A stretch of DNA of 54,290 nt, from positions 1 to 54,290 of the forward strand of contig JALEGL010000007.1 in NCBI GenBank assembly GCA_022763185.1, given 5' to 3'. Shown here piece by piece: positions 24,921-33,733 of the stretch. The position numbers and the translations under genes are program-made. Source of the stretch: a bacterium (GTDB lineage Bacteria; Bdellovibrionota_G; JALEGL01). The notes under the pieces are model-generated. The model was not told the origin of the DNA. It did not search any database and worked only from the letters and a program-made list of their open reading frames with translations. Each line of letters opens with the position of its first letter. Within the stretch, counting starts at the first letter, position 1.

Positions 24921-25388
24921 ATGACAACAAAAGACATTATTGATAGCTTAAGAGAGAAAAAAGAGTTCCCAGAGTTTCGTGTGGGTGACACCTTGAAAGT
25001 TCACGTAAAGATTAAAGAGGGTGAAAAAGAAAGAGTTCAGGTTTTTGAAGGTGTGGTTATCAAGAAAAAAGGCCGCAATAAAAAAGAAGCCAGCTTCACC
25101 GTAAGAAAAGTATCCTATGGTATTGGTGTTGAGCGAGTGTTTCCTTTTGAAAGCGCAAGTTTAGACAAAATTGAGCTTGTAAAACAAGGTAAAGTCCGCA
25201 GAGCAAAACTTTTCTATCTACGTGACTTACAAGGTAGAGCTGCTCAAGTGAAAGAAAAAGAAATCATTAAAGAAAGAAGCGCAAACAAAATCAAAGCGCA
25301 AGAATCACGAAGCAAAGTTAAAACAAAAGCAAACAAAAAGTCTACGGCTAATAAAAATAGTGAACCTGTTGCAGCTAACGGCAACTAA
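24921..25388 (+). CDS. rplS: 50S ribosomal protein bL19 with basic C-terminal extension
   Basis: The first ~115 residues are normal bL19 ([62 protein letters not shown]). A further ~40 residues rich in Lys, Ala, Ser and Asn follow, ending AANGN, giving 155 in all. Such lysine-rich tails are seen in some bL19 lineages and are probably disordered and rRNA-bound. Last gene of the operon, closed by a terminator. CAGGAGAG precedes the ATG. Confidence 0.96.
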   Translation: MTTKDIIDSLREKKEFPEFRVGDTLKVHVKIKEGEKERVQVFEGVVIKKKGRNKKEASFTVRKVSYGIGVERVFPFESASLDKIELVKQGKVRRAKLFYLRDLQGRAAQVKEKEIIKERSANKIKAQESRSKVKTKANKKSTANKNSEPVAANGN

Positions 25389-25414
25389 ATAATTTATTTT
25401 TTTACTGTAAATTT

Positions 25415-25453
25415 AAGGTCAAGTTCTCTTTGTTTAGAGGCTTGACCTTTTTT
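25415..25453 (+). terminator. Rho-independent terminator after rplS
   Basis: AAGGTCAAG and CTTGACCTT form the outer stem, CTCT/AGAG continue it inside, and a T run follows. It ends the ffh-rplS operon 27 bases after the stop. Confidence 0.88.
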
Positions 25454-25482
25454 ATGTGATGCATGTACAGTACGGTTCAAGT

Positions 25483-25764
25483 ATGAAAGTATCCATTTTA
25501 GGCAAACTCTATTCTATAAAATCTTCGCATGACCCAGAATTTATGCAAGAAGCAGCAGCATTGCTGGCAGAAAAAATCAACCAGTTGCAAAAAAAAATGG
25601 GACCCATGCCAGCAGAAAAAATTGCTGTTCTGGTGGGGCTTAACTTGGCGGGTGAGCTGATTGAATTAAAGAAAAGCCATAAAGATAGTGCTAAAAAAAT
25701 AAAAAAAAGAGTTGAGTATGTTTTTGAAAAACTGGATGCTTTAGAAAAAAATCAAAATCAATAA
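25483..25764 (+). CDS. zapA: Cell division protein ZapA
   Basis: 93 residues from ATG 25483, where the family N-terminus MKVSILGKLYSIKS begins; a longer start at 25456 is less likely as it touches the terminator. The middle (FMQEAAALLAEKINQLQKK) and the C-terminal helix (LVGLNLAGELIELKKSHK) match ZapA, which bundles FtsZ filaments at the septum. Its stop overlaps the start of the 5-formyl-THF cyclo-ligase gene, an arrangement common in proteobacteria, where 6S RNA often lies between; here there is no room for it. Confidence 0.88.
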   Translation: MKVSILGKLYSIKSSHDPEFMQEAAALLAEKINQLQKKMGPMPAEKIAVLVGLNLAGELIELKKSHKDSAKKIKKRVEYVFEKLDALEKNQNQ

Positions 25765-26336
25765 TGCAGCATCAATCAGATAAAAAATATTTTAGATTAC
25801 AAAGTGTTAAAAAAATAAAGGTACTCAGTGACAAACAAAAACAAGAGTGTTCAAAAAAGTTAATGCATGTGTTTTTAGACAGCGTTGATTTGACTAAAAA
25901 TATAAAGTCAGTTGCAGTTTATGCGTATGATTCTACTGAAATATCTGTAGACTTTATTGCTGAAGCTTTGTTAGAACAAGGCCTTACGGTATCTTTCCCT
26001 GTGATAGAATCAGGTGCAATGAGTTTTTATGCAGTTAAAAGTTTGAGTGATTTAAGCCTGGGTTGCTATGGCATACGCCAACCGAAGGGTATTTTAGCCA
26101 ACAAAGTTGATACGTTTGATCTTATGTTAATACCGGGTCGTGCTTTTGATACTTTGGGTAATCGTATTGGTAGAGGTGCAGGCTATTATGATAAATTTTT
26201 AGAGCTTCATTCATGCACATATAAAGTTGGGGTTGCCTTTGACTTTCAAGTTTATTCAAAAGTTTTGCCAGTTGAATCCCATGATATTGCCGTGAAAGCT
26301 GTGATGACAGAAAAAAAATTTTATAAAGCAGATTAA
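25764..26336 (+). CDS. 5-formyltetrahydrofolate cyclo-ligase
   Basis: 190 residues. The ATP/folate motif GNRIGRGAGYYDKFL and the ending VESHDIAVKAVMTEKKFY are diagnostic. It makes 5,10-methenyl-THF from 5-formyl-THF with ATP, returning a folate storage form to use. Begins with TAATG overlap on zapA and is followed 22 bases later by the YmdB gene. Confidence 0.93.
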   Translation: MQHQSDKKYFRLQSVKKIKVLSDKQKQECSKKLMHVFLDSVDLTKNIKSVAVYAYDSTEISVDFIAEALLEQGLTVSFPVIESGAMSFYAVKSLSDLSLGCYGIRQPKGILANKVDTFDLMLIPGRAFDTLGNRIGRGAGYYDKFLELHSCTYKVGVAFDFQVYSKVLPVESHDIAVKAVMTEKKFYKAD

Positions 26337-26358
26337 GAAGTATCGGAGATAATAAAAG

Positions 26359-27156
26359 ATGGAAACAAAAATTTTGGTGATTGGTGATGTCTATGGCCGC
26401 CCAGGTCGACATGCTATTAGAGAAGGTTTGAAGGATATTCAAGATGAGTATGGTGTTGACTACACCATTATCAATGGTGAAAATGCTGCTGGGGGCAAAG
26501 GAATGACAGAAGAAATTTGTTCTGATTTTTTCAATTGGGGCGCGGATGTCATTAGTTCTGGTAATCATGTCAGAGCAAAAAAAGAAATTGATCAAGTTTT
26601 AAAAACCAATCCTGCGGTGTTGCGTCCTTACAATTATCCTGAAAAAGTTCCTGGTGTGGGTATACATGTGGGAAAAGCAAGAAACCATCAAGCCGTTGCA
26701 ACCATTAATATTTTAGGACGTGTGCACATGGCTGATGTAGCCTGTCCTTTTACCAAAGCCATGGAGGCCATTAAGGAAGCAAAAAAACAAGCGAATATCG
26801 TGATGGTTGATTTTCATGCTGAAGCAACCTCAGAAAAAAGAGCCATGGGCTGGTTTCTTAATGGAAAAGTCAGTGCCGTTGTTGGTACGCATACGCATGT
26901 TCCAACAGCAGATGCAGAAATACTACCTAATAAAACAGCCTATATCACAGACTTGGGTATGACGGGACCCTATAATTCTGTAATAGGTTTAAAAACAGAG
27001 TTAGCTTTGGAACGTTTTTTAAACAATAATAGAAAAAAGTTTGAAGTGGCCAAGGGTGATGTGCGCCTATGTGGTGCCGTTATTACAGTTGAAGATAGTG
27101 GTGAAGCTATTGCGATTGAGCAAGTTATACATAAAATAGAGCTTAATGATAAATAG
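26359..27156 (+). CDS. ymdB: TIGR00282/YmdB family metallophosphoesterase
   Basis: 265 residues with the dinuclear metal site of YmdB-type calcineurin-fold enzymes: ILVIGDVYGRPGRHAI, the INGENAAGGKGMTEE segment, SSGNHVR, MVDFHAEATSEKRAMG and VVGTHTHVPTADAEIL. Bacillus YmdB hydrolyses 2',3'-cyclic AMP and affects biofilm and motility choices. The usual GNHTW/GNHI is GNHV here. Good ribosome site GGAG upstream. Confidence 0.9.
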   Translation: METKILVIGDVYGRPGRHAIREGLKDIQDEYGVDYTIINGENAAGGKGMTEEICSDFFNWGADVISSGNHVRAKKEIDQVLKTNPAVLRPYNYPEKVPGVGIHVGKARNHQAVATINILGRVHMADVACPFTKAMEAIKEAKKQANIVMVDFHAEATSEKRAMGWFLNGKVSAVVGTHTHVPTADAEILPNKTAYITDLGMTGPYNSVIGLKTELALERFLNNNRKKFEVAKGDVRLCGAVITVEDSGEAIAIEQVIHKIELNDK

Positions 27157-27172
27157 TGAAGAGTGAGCAGTA

Positions 27173-27517
27173 ATGAGAAAATATGCTTTTATAAAAGAAA
27201 ACGAAAAAACTAAGAAAATAATGATTTATGAATGCAAAGAGGGTGTATATTTATTTTTATACGATAGTTTGAAAGATGTAGCCGCGTTTGCTGATTACTG
27301 GTTTGAATCACTGGAAGAAGTCTATGAATATATAAAAGAAGATTTTATAATTTCTGATAGCAAATGGTATAATATAGATGACCCAAAGCCATACTGTCAG
27401 CATGATTTTATCAGACCCGTTCGTATAAAAGGTAGAGCCGATGGAAATCCACAGTGGGGAAAGTATGAAGAGCAAGATGAGAGCGGACATTGGGTTGATT
27501 TTAAAGAAGCTAACTAA
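27173..27517 (+). CDS. Conserved-looking hypothetical protein, 114 aa
   Basis: A small soluble acidic protein without signal peptide or membrane helix. Notable segments are CKEGVYLFLYDSLKDV, FADYWFESLEEVYEYI and, near the end, PYCQHDFIRPVRIKGRADG then NPQWGKYEE. The aromatic, well-formed composition and a ribosome site-like GAAGAG before ATG argue for a real gene. I do not know a function; it follows ymdB by 16 bases and is likely co-transcribed. Bases 27518-27674 after it show nothing recognisable. Confidence 0.6.
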   Translation: MRKYAFIKENEKTKKIMIYECKEGVYLFLYDSLKDVAAFADYWFESLEEVYEYIKEDFIISDSKWYNIDDPKPYCQHDFIRPVRIKGRADGNPQWGKYEEQDESGHWVDFKEAN

Positions 27518-27674
27518 ATATTGGTTATATACATTGATAGATTAATTTTTACCCCTGTTATCCTAAAAAATCTGAACCCTTAAAACCCTTTACTTCTTCA
27601 TACTTCACACAGAAAGTTTAACGTTCAAACTATATTTTGTATACTTTTGCCCAGTTTCGAAAGAGGTCTAATAT

Positions 27675-28205
27675 TTAAACATTAAAGGTTTTTTTGTATA
27701 AATTGATAGCGTCAAGGATACATTGTTTGGCAGCGTCTGTATCTAAAAAATTCTCTACGACAACAGTTTTATTTTCTAAACGTTTGTACTCTTCAAAAAA
27801 ATTTTTAACTTGTGATAAGCGATGTGGTGGTAACTCAGAGATAGATTCATAGTGATTGTATTCTGGATCGTCATTATGAACAGCTATGATTTTATCATCG
27901 GCTTCACCTTGATCTAACATTTTAAGTAAACCTATGGGTTTTGCCATCATTAAGGTTCTGGGATATACTAGAACTTGGCCTAAAACTAAAATATCTAAAG
28001 GGTCATTGTCTTCACAGTAGGTTTGGGGAATAAAGCCATAATTGGCTGGATAATGGACTGAACTGAATAATATACGGTCAACTTTAATTAGTCCGGTTTC
28101 TTTATCCAACTCATATTTTACTTTAGAGTCTTTAGGGATTTCAATGATTGCAGGAACACAATCAGGGATAGTGTTTCCTAGAGTTACATCATGCCATGGG
28201 TTCAT
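27675..28205 (-). CDS. ppa: Inorganic pyrophosphatase (family I)
   Basis: 176 residues: [37 protein letters not shown] then LDILVL (the D-x-D-P-x-D active site), and [19 protein letters not shown]. Hydrolyses PPi to drive biosynthesis. Last gene of gatC-gatA-gatB-mtnA-lipoprotein-ppa, 11 bases after the lipoprotein. Confidence 0.96.
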   Translation of the reverse strand: MNPWHDVTLGNTIPDCVPAIIEIPKDSKVKYELDKETGLIKVDRILFSSVHYPANYGFIPQTYCEDNDPLDILVLGQVLVYPRTLMMAKPIGLLKMLDQGEADDKIIAVHNDDPEYNHYESISELPPHRLSQVKNFFEEYKRLENKTVVVENFLDTDAAKQCILDAINLYKKTFNV

Positions 28206-28216
28206 TGTCTGTTCCT

Positions 28217-28681
28217 TTAATGTTTAAGGGCTTCAAAAATACTTTCTTCCAAAACTTGGTCACTTCGTACGTCTTGCCACTGATTGTTTTGAAAAACTTT
28301 TTCCTGTTTATAAAGACGCAATGTGCTGGCGCCGGTTTCACGGTCTGTATGCACTGAAGCGTTAACCCTATATTTTCTTGGACCATGAATGCTTTGTTCA
28401 CGTACTTGCGATGTAGATAGGATGTATTTTTCTTGATCAATAAAATCAAAAGTAAAATTGAACTTTTTGTCCAAAACTTCTTGTAATTTTTTAAAAACAA
28501 AGTCAGGTGATTCTTTATACATACGCTCTAAAGTATTGTCCTGTGGAATATCTACACCATTAGGCTTTTTGCCAGTACAGGCAAGATTAAACATTAAAGC
28601 CAATACAAGTAAGCTCAAAAATTGAAATATACTGGTCCAGCAGTTTTGTTTACTGCGTAATTTTAGATAGTTCTTGCTCAT
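28217..28681 (-). CDS. Putative lipoprotein of unknown function
   Basis: 154 residues. The N-terminus has a long positively charged n-region ([13 protein letters not shown]), a hydrophobic core and a lipobox FNLAC at about residues 31-35. The mature ~115 residues are mixed charged and beta-rich ([30 protein letters not shown]). No homology recognised. Its start overlaps the mtnA 3' end by 32 bases, so it is translationally coupled within the operon. Confidence 0.65.
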   Translation of the reverse strand: MSKNYLKLRSKQNCWTSIFQFLSLLVLALMFNLACTGKKPNGVDIPQDNTLERMYKESPDFVFKKLQEVLDKKFNFTFDFIDQEKYILSTSQVREQSIHGPRKYRVNASVHTDRETGASTLRLYKQEKVFQNNQWQDVRSDQVLEESIFEALKH

Positions 28682-29711
28682 AGTTTTCTTTTACCACAGC
28701 TTTTTCTGTGATGATAGCATTGATCAGTTTTGCTGGAGTGACATCAAAAGCTGGGTGAGCTACATTGACACCTTCTGGAGCTATTGAATGTGATCCAATG
28801 TGTGTGACTTCTTGCTTTGATCGTTGTTCAATGGGGATGGCTGCACCTGTTTTTGTTGCTAGGTCAATGGTAGAGCTGGGTGCTGCAACAAAAAAAGGTA
28901 TCTTATGGTAGCGGGCCAAAACAGCCAAGCCGTAGGTTCCAATTTTATTGGCTGTATCACCGTTGGCGGCAATTCTGTCTGCCCCAACGATTATGGCATC
29001 GACTTGCTGTTGTTGCATAAAGTAGCTGGCCATATTATCGGTTATTAAGGTGCAGGGAATGTTGTCTTGCATGAGCTCCCAGGCGGTTAAACGAGCACCT
29101 TGCAAATACGGGCGTGTTTCATCTACCCAAACATTGTTGATAATCTTATCTTGATGAGCACTACGAATTACGCCTAAGGCAGTGCCCCAGGCACCTGTAG
29201 CAAGAGCACCAGCATTGCAATGGGTCAGAATATTGATTTTTTTATTTTGGTTAAGTTTGTTTTTATAGCTTTCTTTTAAAAGCAAGCTGCCCAAAGCGCC
29301 TATTTTTTTACAAAACTCAATGTCTTCTTGATGAATATTTACAGCCATAGATTCTAAGGCCTCAAACCAAGCTTGGGTTGACGGGTAACTTTGTTGTGAG
29401 CAAGATTGCATTTTTTCCAAAGCCCAAAATAAATTAACTGCAGTAGGTCTGGTTTGTGCAAACTTATTAAACCAGGCATGCAGTTGAGACTGAGCTTCAT
29501 CCAAAGCCAAGGCACGTAAATTTTTTGCAGCCAGGACAATGCCATAAGCGGCAGTAATCCCAATGGCGGGTGCTCCACGCACAAGCATGTTTTTAATTGC
29601 CTGGGCAGCGTCCTGTGCTTGTTTAATTTCAAGTTCAATAAAACTTTGCGGAAGTTTTAATTGATTGATTAAATACAAGCTCTGTTGCTGCCAGCGAATG
29701 GGTTGAATCAT
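28650..29711 (-). CDS. mtnA: S-methyl-5-thioribose-1-phosphate isomerase
   Basis: 353 residues of the eIF2B-related family: VRGAPAIGITAAYGIVLA, THCNAGALATGAWGTALG (the active-site Cys), DETRPYLQGARLTAWEL and IVGADRIAANGDTANKIGT (the active-site Asp). Converts MTR-1-P to methylthioribulose-1-P in methionine salvage. No other mtn genes are in the window. Overlaps the gatB stop by 4 bases. Confidence 0.95.
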   Translation of the reverse strand: MIQPIRWQQQSLYLINQLKLPQSFIELEIKQAQDAAQAIKNMLVRGAPAIGITAAYGIVLAAKNLRALALDEAQSQLHAWFNKFAQTRPTAVNLFWALEKMQSCSQQSYPSTQAWFEALESMAVNIHQEDIEFCKKIGALGSLLLKESYKNKLNQNKKINILTHCNAGALATGAWGTALGVIRSAHQDKIINNVWVDETRPYLQGARLTAWELMQDNIPCTLITDNMASYFMQQQQVDAIIVGADRIAANGDTANKIGTYGLAVLARYHKIPFFVAAPSSTIDLATKTGAAIPIEQRSKQEVTHIGSHSIAPEGVNVAHPAFDVTPAKLINAIITEKAVVKENYEQELSKITQ

Positions 29712-31162
29712 TTTAAAGCATCTTTTAATAGCTGGTTGACCATACCAGGATTGGCTTTACCTTTAGTCTCTTTCATGGTTTGTCCAACAAAAAAACCAAA
29801 CAACTTGTCTTTGCCACTTTTGTATTGCTCAACTTGTTTAGGATTGTTTTGGATGATTTGTTCAATGATGGGTTGGATGTCTTTGGGGTCACTTAATTGT
29901 TTGAGCCCTTTACTTTCAATAATAGCCTGAGGTTTTTCACCGGTCTCTGCCATAGTATCAACTATGTCTTTGGCTATTTTACCGTTGATGGTGCCGTCAG
30001 CTACATACTTAAGAAGTTGTGCCAAGTCTTGAGCATTAAACTTTAAGTCATTGATGCTGACCGAAAGCTCTTTGCATAAGCGTAAAACCTCAGCCATGAC
30101 AAAGTTGCTTAGATTTTTAGCATTTTTCTCTGAAACGCTTAAAGCATTCAAAGCATGTTCAAAAAAAGCAGCCACATCTTTATCGCTGGTTAATACCCCT
30201 GCATCATAGCTAGGAAGACCGTAGTCATCGATGTAGCGTTGTTTCTTTGCATCTGGAAGTTCTGCTAAGTTTTCTTTAATTTCTTCAATCCATGTTTGTT
30301 CAATGTCCAGTGCTTTTAGATCAGGTTCAGGAAAGTAGCGATAATCATTGCTTTCTTCCTTACTGCGCATGGTAATGCTGATCCCTTTCTCTGGATTCCA
30401 AAGGCGAGTTTCTTGATGGATCTCTTCATTGTTATCAAGCGCCAGGCTTTGGCGTTCAATTTCATATTCTATGGCTTTTTGCACATGCTTAAAAGAGTTC
30501 ATGTTTTTGACTTCCACTTTGGTACCTAAAGTTTGAGAACCAACAGGACGTATAGAAACATTGGCATCACAACGCAAACTTCCTTCTTCCATGTTGCCAT
30601 CACAAACATCAATGTAACGAAGAATATTGCGCAGTTTTTTAAGGTAGGTGGATGCTTGTTCTGCAGAATTCATGCAGGGCGTGGTTACAATTTCTATGAG
30701 TGGAACACCGGCTCTATTTAAGTCAACCAAAGAGCCGCCTTTATTCTCAGAGCTATCGCCATGCAGTAGCTTACCAGCGTCTTCTTCCATATGAATTCTT
30801 TCTAAAACAACACCAACGGCTTCTTCATTGACTTCAATGTCTACTTGACCACCCAAGCATAGGGGTTTGTCAAATTGTGAAATTTGATAGCCTTTGGGTA
30901 AATCGGGATAAAAATAGTTTTTTCTAGAAAAAACAGAATTGAGTTGGATATTGCAGTTTAAGGCAAGACCAGCTTTAATGGCTTGTTCTATGGCAAACTG
31001 ATTGATTTTGGGCAAAGCCCCTGGAAGCCCTAAACATACAGGGCAGGTTGCACTGTTGGCTTCTTGGCCATATTCATTTTTACACCGACAAAAAAGTTTG
31101 GTTTGCGTGTTGAGTTGTGCGTGAACTTCTAGGCCGATAACGGCTTCATACTTTATGTTCAT
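29708..31162 (-). CDS. gatB: Asp-tRNA(Asn)/Glu-tRNA(Gln) amidotransferase subunit B
   Basis: 484 residues from ATG 31162, preferred because AAAGGAATAAC lies before it; a TTG 15 bases upstream also fits. Kinase-like domain with YEAVIGLEVHAQLNTQTKL, zinc-type cysteines in LFCRCKNEYG and ATCPVCLG, VDLNRAGVPLIEIVT, and the C-terminal YqeY-like tail. Activates the mischarged aminoacyl-tRNA for amidation by GatA-derived ammonia. Confidence 0.97.
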   Translation of the reverse strand: MNIKYEAVIGLEVHAQLNTQTKLFCRCKNEYGQEANSATCPVCLGLPGALPKINQFAIEQAIKAGLALNCNIQLNSVFSRKNYFYPDLPKGYQISQFDKPLCLGGQVDIEVNEEAVGVVLERIHMEEDAGKLLHGDSSENKGGSLVDLNRAGVPLIEIVTTPCMNSAEQASTYLKKLRNILRYIDVCDGNMEEGSLRCDANVSIRPVGSQTLGTKVEVKNMNSFKHVQKAIEYEIERQSLALDNNEEIHQETRLWNPEKGISITMRSKEESNDYRYFPEPDLKALDIEQTWIEEIKENLAELPDAKKQRYIDDYGLPSYDAGVLTSDKDVAAFFEHALNALSVSEKNAKNLSNFVMAEVLRLCKELSVSINDLKFNAQDLAQLLKYVADGTINGKIAKDIVDTMAETGEKPQAIIESKGLKQLSDPKDIQPIIEQIIQNNPKQVEQYKSGKDKLFGFFVGQTMKETKGKANPGMVNQLLKDALK

Positions 31163-31186
31163 GTTATTCCTTTTCAATTTTTTTAA

Positions 31187-32653
31187 TTATCCTTGTTGAT
31201 GGAATCCTATGGCTTTCTCTAATACATGAGCAGTTGTTAATAAGTCATCTTCAGTATAGTAAGATCCAATCAACTGTATGCCAAAAGGTAGGTTGTTGTC
31301 TGATCTCCCATTTGGCAATGAAATAGCCGGCAAACCAGCGATAGAAGCCGGCACTGTGTACATGTCTGCCAAGTATTTTTGTAAAGGATCGTTGTTTTGT
31401 TGATTGAGCTTAAACGCTGTTGTGGGTGAGGTAGGAGTTGCAATATAGTCTACTTTTTTAAAAGCCTCTATAAAATCTTGTTGAATTAAATTTCTAACCT
31501 TTAAGGCTTTAAGGTAGTAAGCGTCATAAAAACCTGAGCTAAGCACAAATGTACCCAATAATATTCTGCGACATACTTCATCACCAAAAAATTCTGAACG
31601 AGAAGAAGAAATCAAGTTGGCAATGCTGCTACTATCATCAGATCTTTGAGTGTAGCGTATGCCATCATAGCGAGCCAAATTGGCAGAGGCTTCAGCTGGA
31701 GCAATAACGTAATAACAAGATACCCCATAGTGTAAGTGAGCAAGATCTATGTCTTGAACATGCGCACCCAAGCTTTCAAAATGTTTAAGGCTTTGTAAAA
31801 AATTATCTTTTACTTCATCTGAAACGCCATGATTAAAAAATGCAGAACTGTAACCAATGACTTTGTCTTTGAGCGAATCTTGCTTCTCAAGTTTATCGCT
31901 TGCTTTTTTTACAGTGTGGTTCAGTGACTTAGAGTCTCTTTGATCATAGCCAGCTATGGCCTCATAAGTATAGGCAACATCTTCTACTGTTTTCCCCATT
32001 GGACCAACTTGGTCTAAAGAGGAGGCAAAGGCGATAACACCATAGCGACTGATGCGACCATACGTTGGCTTTAAAGCGGTGATTCCGCAAAAAGAAGCCG
32101 GCTGTCTTACAGAGCCTCCTGTATCTGTCCCTAAAGCAACGCAGCTTTGATTGGCTGCTACTGCGCATGCTGAGCCACCGCTACTGCCACCGGGGACATG
32201 ATCAGGGTTAATCGGGTTTTTTACCGGTCCAAAGGCTGAGTTTTTATTGGCTGAACCCATAGCAAACTCATCCATATTGGTTCTGCCTAAAATAATGGCG
32301 TGATTGTCTTGCAGTTTTTCAATTACATGTGCGCTGTACTGTGCTTTGTAAGACTTTAAAAACTGACTGGCTGCCGAACATATTTCATCTTTTTGTAGAA
32401 TGTTATCTTTAATGGCAATAGGAATTCCAGCCATGGGCGGTAAGCTATCGGCATTATCTTTGAGTTGTTGGTCAACAAACTTTGCTTTTTCTAAAGCTTG
32501 GCTTTCTTGGGTTTGTAAAAAAGCATTGTAATTTGGATTTTCTTGCTTGATCTTATCAAGGTAAGCTTGGGTGAGTTCAGTTGCACTGAACTCTTTTTTT
32601 GCATAGGCCTGTTGTATTTTTTTGATGCTCAAAGTGTTCAGCTCATTGATCAT
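31187..32653 (-). CDS. gatA: Asp-tRNA(Asn)/Glu-tRNA(Gln) amidotransferase subunit A
   Basis: 488-residue amidase. The Ser-cisSer-Lys triad is visible: Lys82 in IPIAIKDN, Ser157 in PGGSSGGSA and Ser181 in GTDTGGSVRQPA. It releases ammonia from glutamine and channels it to GatB. The 4-base overlap with gatC and a 24-base gap to gatB fit a single complex-coding operon. Confidence 0.97.
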   Translation of the reverse strand: MINELNTLSIKKIQQAYAKKEFSATELTQAYLDKIKQENPNYNAFLQTQESQALEKAKFVDQQLKDNADSLPPMAGIPIAIKDNILQKDEICSAASQFLKSYKAQYSAHVIEKLQDNHAIILGRTNMDEFAMGSANKNSAFGPVKNPINPDHVPGGSSGGSACAVAANQSCVALGTDTGGSVRQPASFCGITALKPTYGRISRYGVIAFASSLDQVGPMGKTVEDVAYTYEAIAGYDQRDSKSLNHTVKKASDKLEKQDSLKDKVIGYSSAFFNHGVSDEVKDNFLQSLKHFESLGAHVQDIDLAHLHYGVSCYYVIAPAEASANLARYDGIRYTQRSDDSSSIANLISSSRSEFFGDEVCRRILLGTFVLSSGFYDAYYLKALKVRNLIQQDFIEAFKKVDYIATPTSPTTAFKLNQQNNDPLQKYLADMYTVPASIAGLPAISLPNGRSDNNLPFGIQLIGSYYTEDDLLTTAHVLEKAIGFHQQG

Positions 32654-32967
32654 GATGCATCTCCTTGTTTCTTGCTGCTGATTACATCTGGAACCAAGAA
32701 ATAGTTGTCTTGACTGGACGGTGCATTGGATAAAGCTTCTTTTGGCGTAAAGTAAGGCTCAACGGTATCTTGATTGAGTGGCAGTGGGCCATGATCGGGC
32801 AATTTAAAGTCACCGTCAATGTTATCGGTATTGACAGAATTCAGTCTTTCTAGATGCTCTAGCAGCTGATTGCAATCATGCATCAGCTGTTCTGATTTTT
32901 CTTCATTAAACTTTAAGTGAGCCAGCTTGCAAAGCTTTTCAAAGTCAGTTGCATTAAGTTTTTTCAT
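32650..32967 (-). CDS. gatC: Asp-tRNA(Asn)/Glu-tRNA(Gln) amidotransferase subunit C
   Basis: 105 residues: FEKLCKLAHLKFNEEKSEQL, then LEHLERLNSVNTDNID and PYFTPKEALSNAPSSQDNYF then LVPDV, the standard GatC pattern. A chaperone-like belt around GatA/GatB. First gene of a six-gene minus-strand operon. Confidence 0.95.
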   Translation of the reverse strand: MKKLNATDFEKLCKLAHLKFNEEKSEQLMHDCNQLLEHLERLNSVNTDNIDGDFKLPDHGPLPLNQDTVEPYFTPKEALSNAPSSQDNYFLVPDVISSKKQGDAS

Positions 32968-33154
32968 GGATTGGCCATACCATAAGCAAGAATAATTGTG
33001 TAATATTTGTCTTTTCCATATAATTTACCTAAAGTCGTCATAGGTTGCTTTTGAACATGAGAGCCGATAAAATATGCTAAGATTTATTAAAAATGGGTAA
33101 ATGTTCAAAAAAAAGAAAAATCCCCCGGAATTAGCAAGTACATAGGAGAATGGA

Positions 33155-33733
33155 ATGAAGAAAAATATAGTATTAATGGCATTGGTTGTTTTTTTGGGGG
33201 CGTGTGTTCCCAAAACATCACGCGTTGGCGTTGCAACGGATGAACCTTTTTCGAGTACAGAAACATCCAGTAAAGATTTGTTGACGGTAACAGAAAAAAT
33301 GGCAGCTTCATTGCTAGAGTTACCGCAGATTAATAATGCAAAAAATCCGGTAAAAATTGCTTTTGTGGATGTTAAGAATGAAACCAATGAAATTATCAAT
33401 AAAAATTTATTCATTGAAAAAATGCGCACCATGCTCATGAAAAATGCCAAAGGTAAAATGGTTTTTTTGGACAGAGAAATATTGGCTGAAATCAATGCTG
33501 AAAGAGCAGATAAAAGAGCAGGAGAATATACATACTCTCAGCAAGCTAAAAAGTTGGGTGCGGACTATTTTTTAACCGGTAAGTTATCTTCCATTGATAA
33601 AGTTGGAAGTGGCAAACGCTCAACCTATACTCGCTATGCTTTTAGACTGACCAATACAGAAACAACTGCCATTGTTTGGGAAGATGACTACGAAGTGAAG
33701 AAAGTTGGCTCTTACGGCCTTTATGATCGTTAA
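33155..33733 (+). CDS. lpoB: LpoB-like penicillin-binding protein activator lipoprotein
   Basis: 192 residues; signal MKKNIVLMALVVFLG with lipobox LGAC. The mature part has the LpoB-family segments SSKDLLTVTEKMAASLLEL, IAFVDVKNETNEIINKNLF, MVFLDREILAEINAERAD and LGADYFLTGKLSSI. Enterobacterial LpoB spans the periplasm to activate PBP1b. The two following genes are the COG3014-like and YcfL-like lipoproteins that accompany lpoB in many genomes. AGGAG precedes the start. Confidence 0.85.
   Translation: MKKNIVLMALVVFLGACVPKTSRVGVATDEPFSSTETSSKDLLTVTEKMAASLLELPQINNAKNPVKIAFVDVKNETNEIINKNLFIEKMRTMLMKNAKGKMVFLDREILAEINAERADKRAGEYTYSQQAKKLGADYFLTGKLSSIDKVGSGKRSTYTRYAFRLTNTETTAIVWEDDYEVKKVGSYGLYDR

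Noticed and set aside
25389-25764. 6S RNA near zapA and the 5-formyl-THF cyclo-ligase gene
   Set aside because: The two genes overlap, leaving no room between them, and the region before zapA is filled by the rplS terminator.
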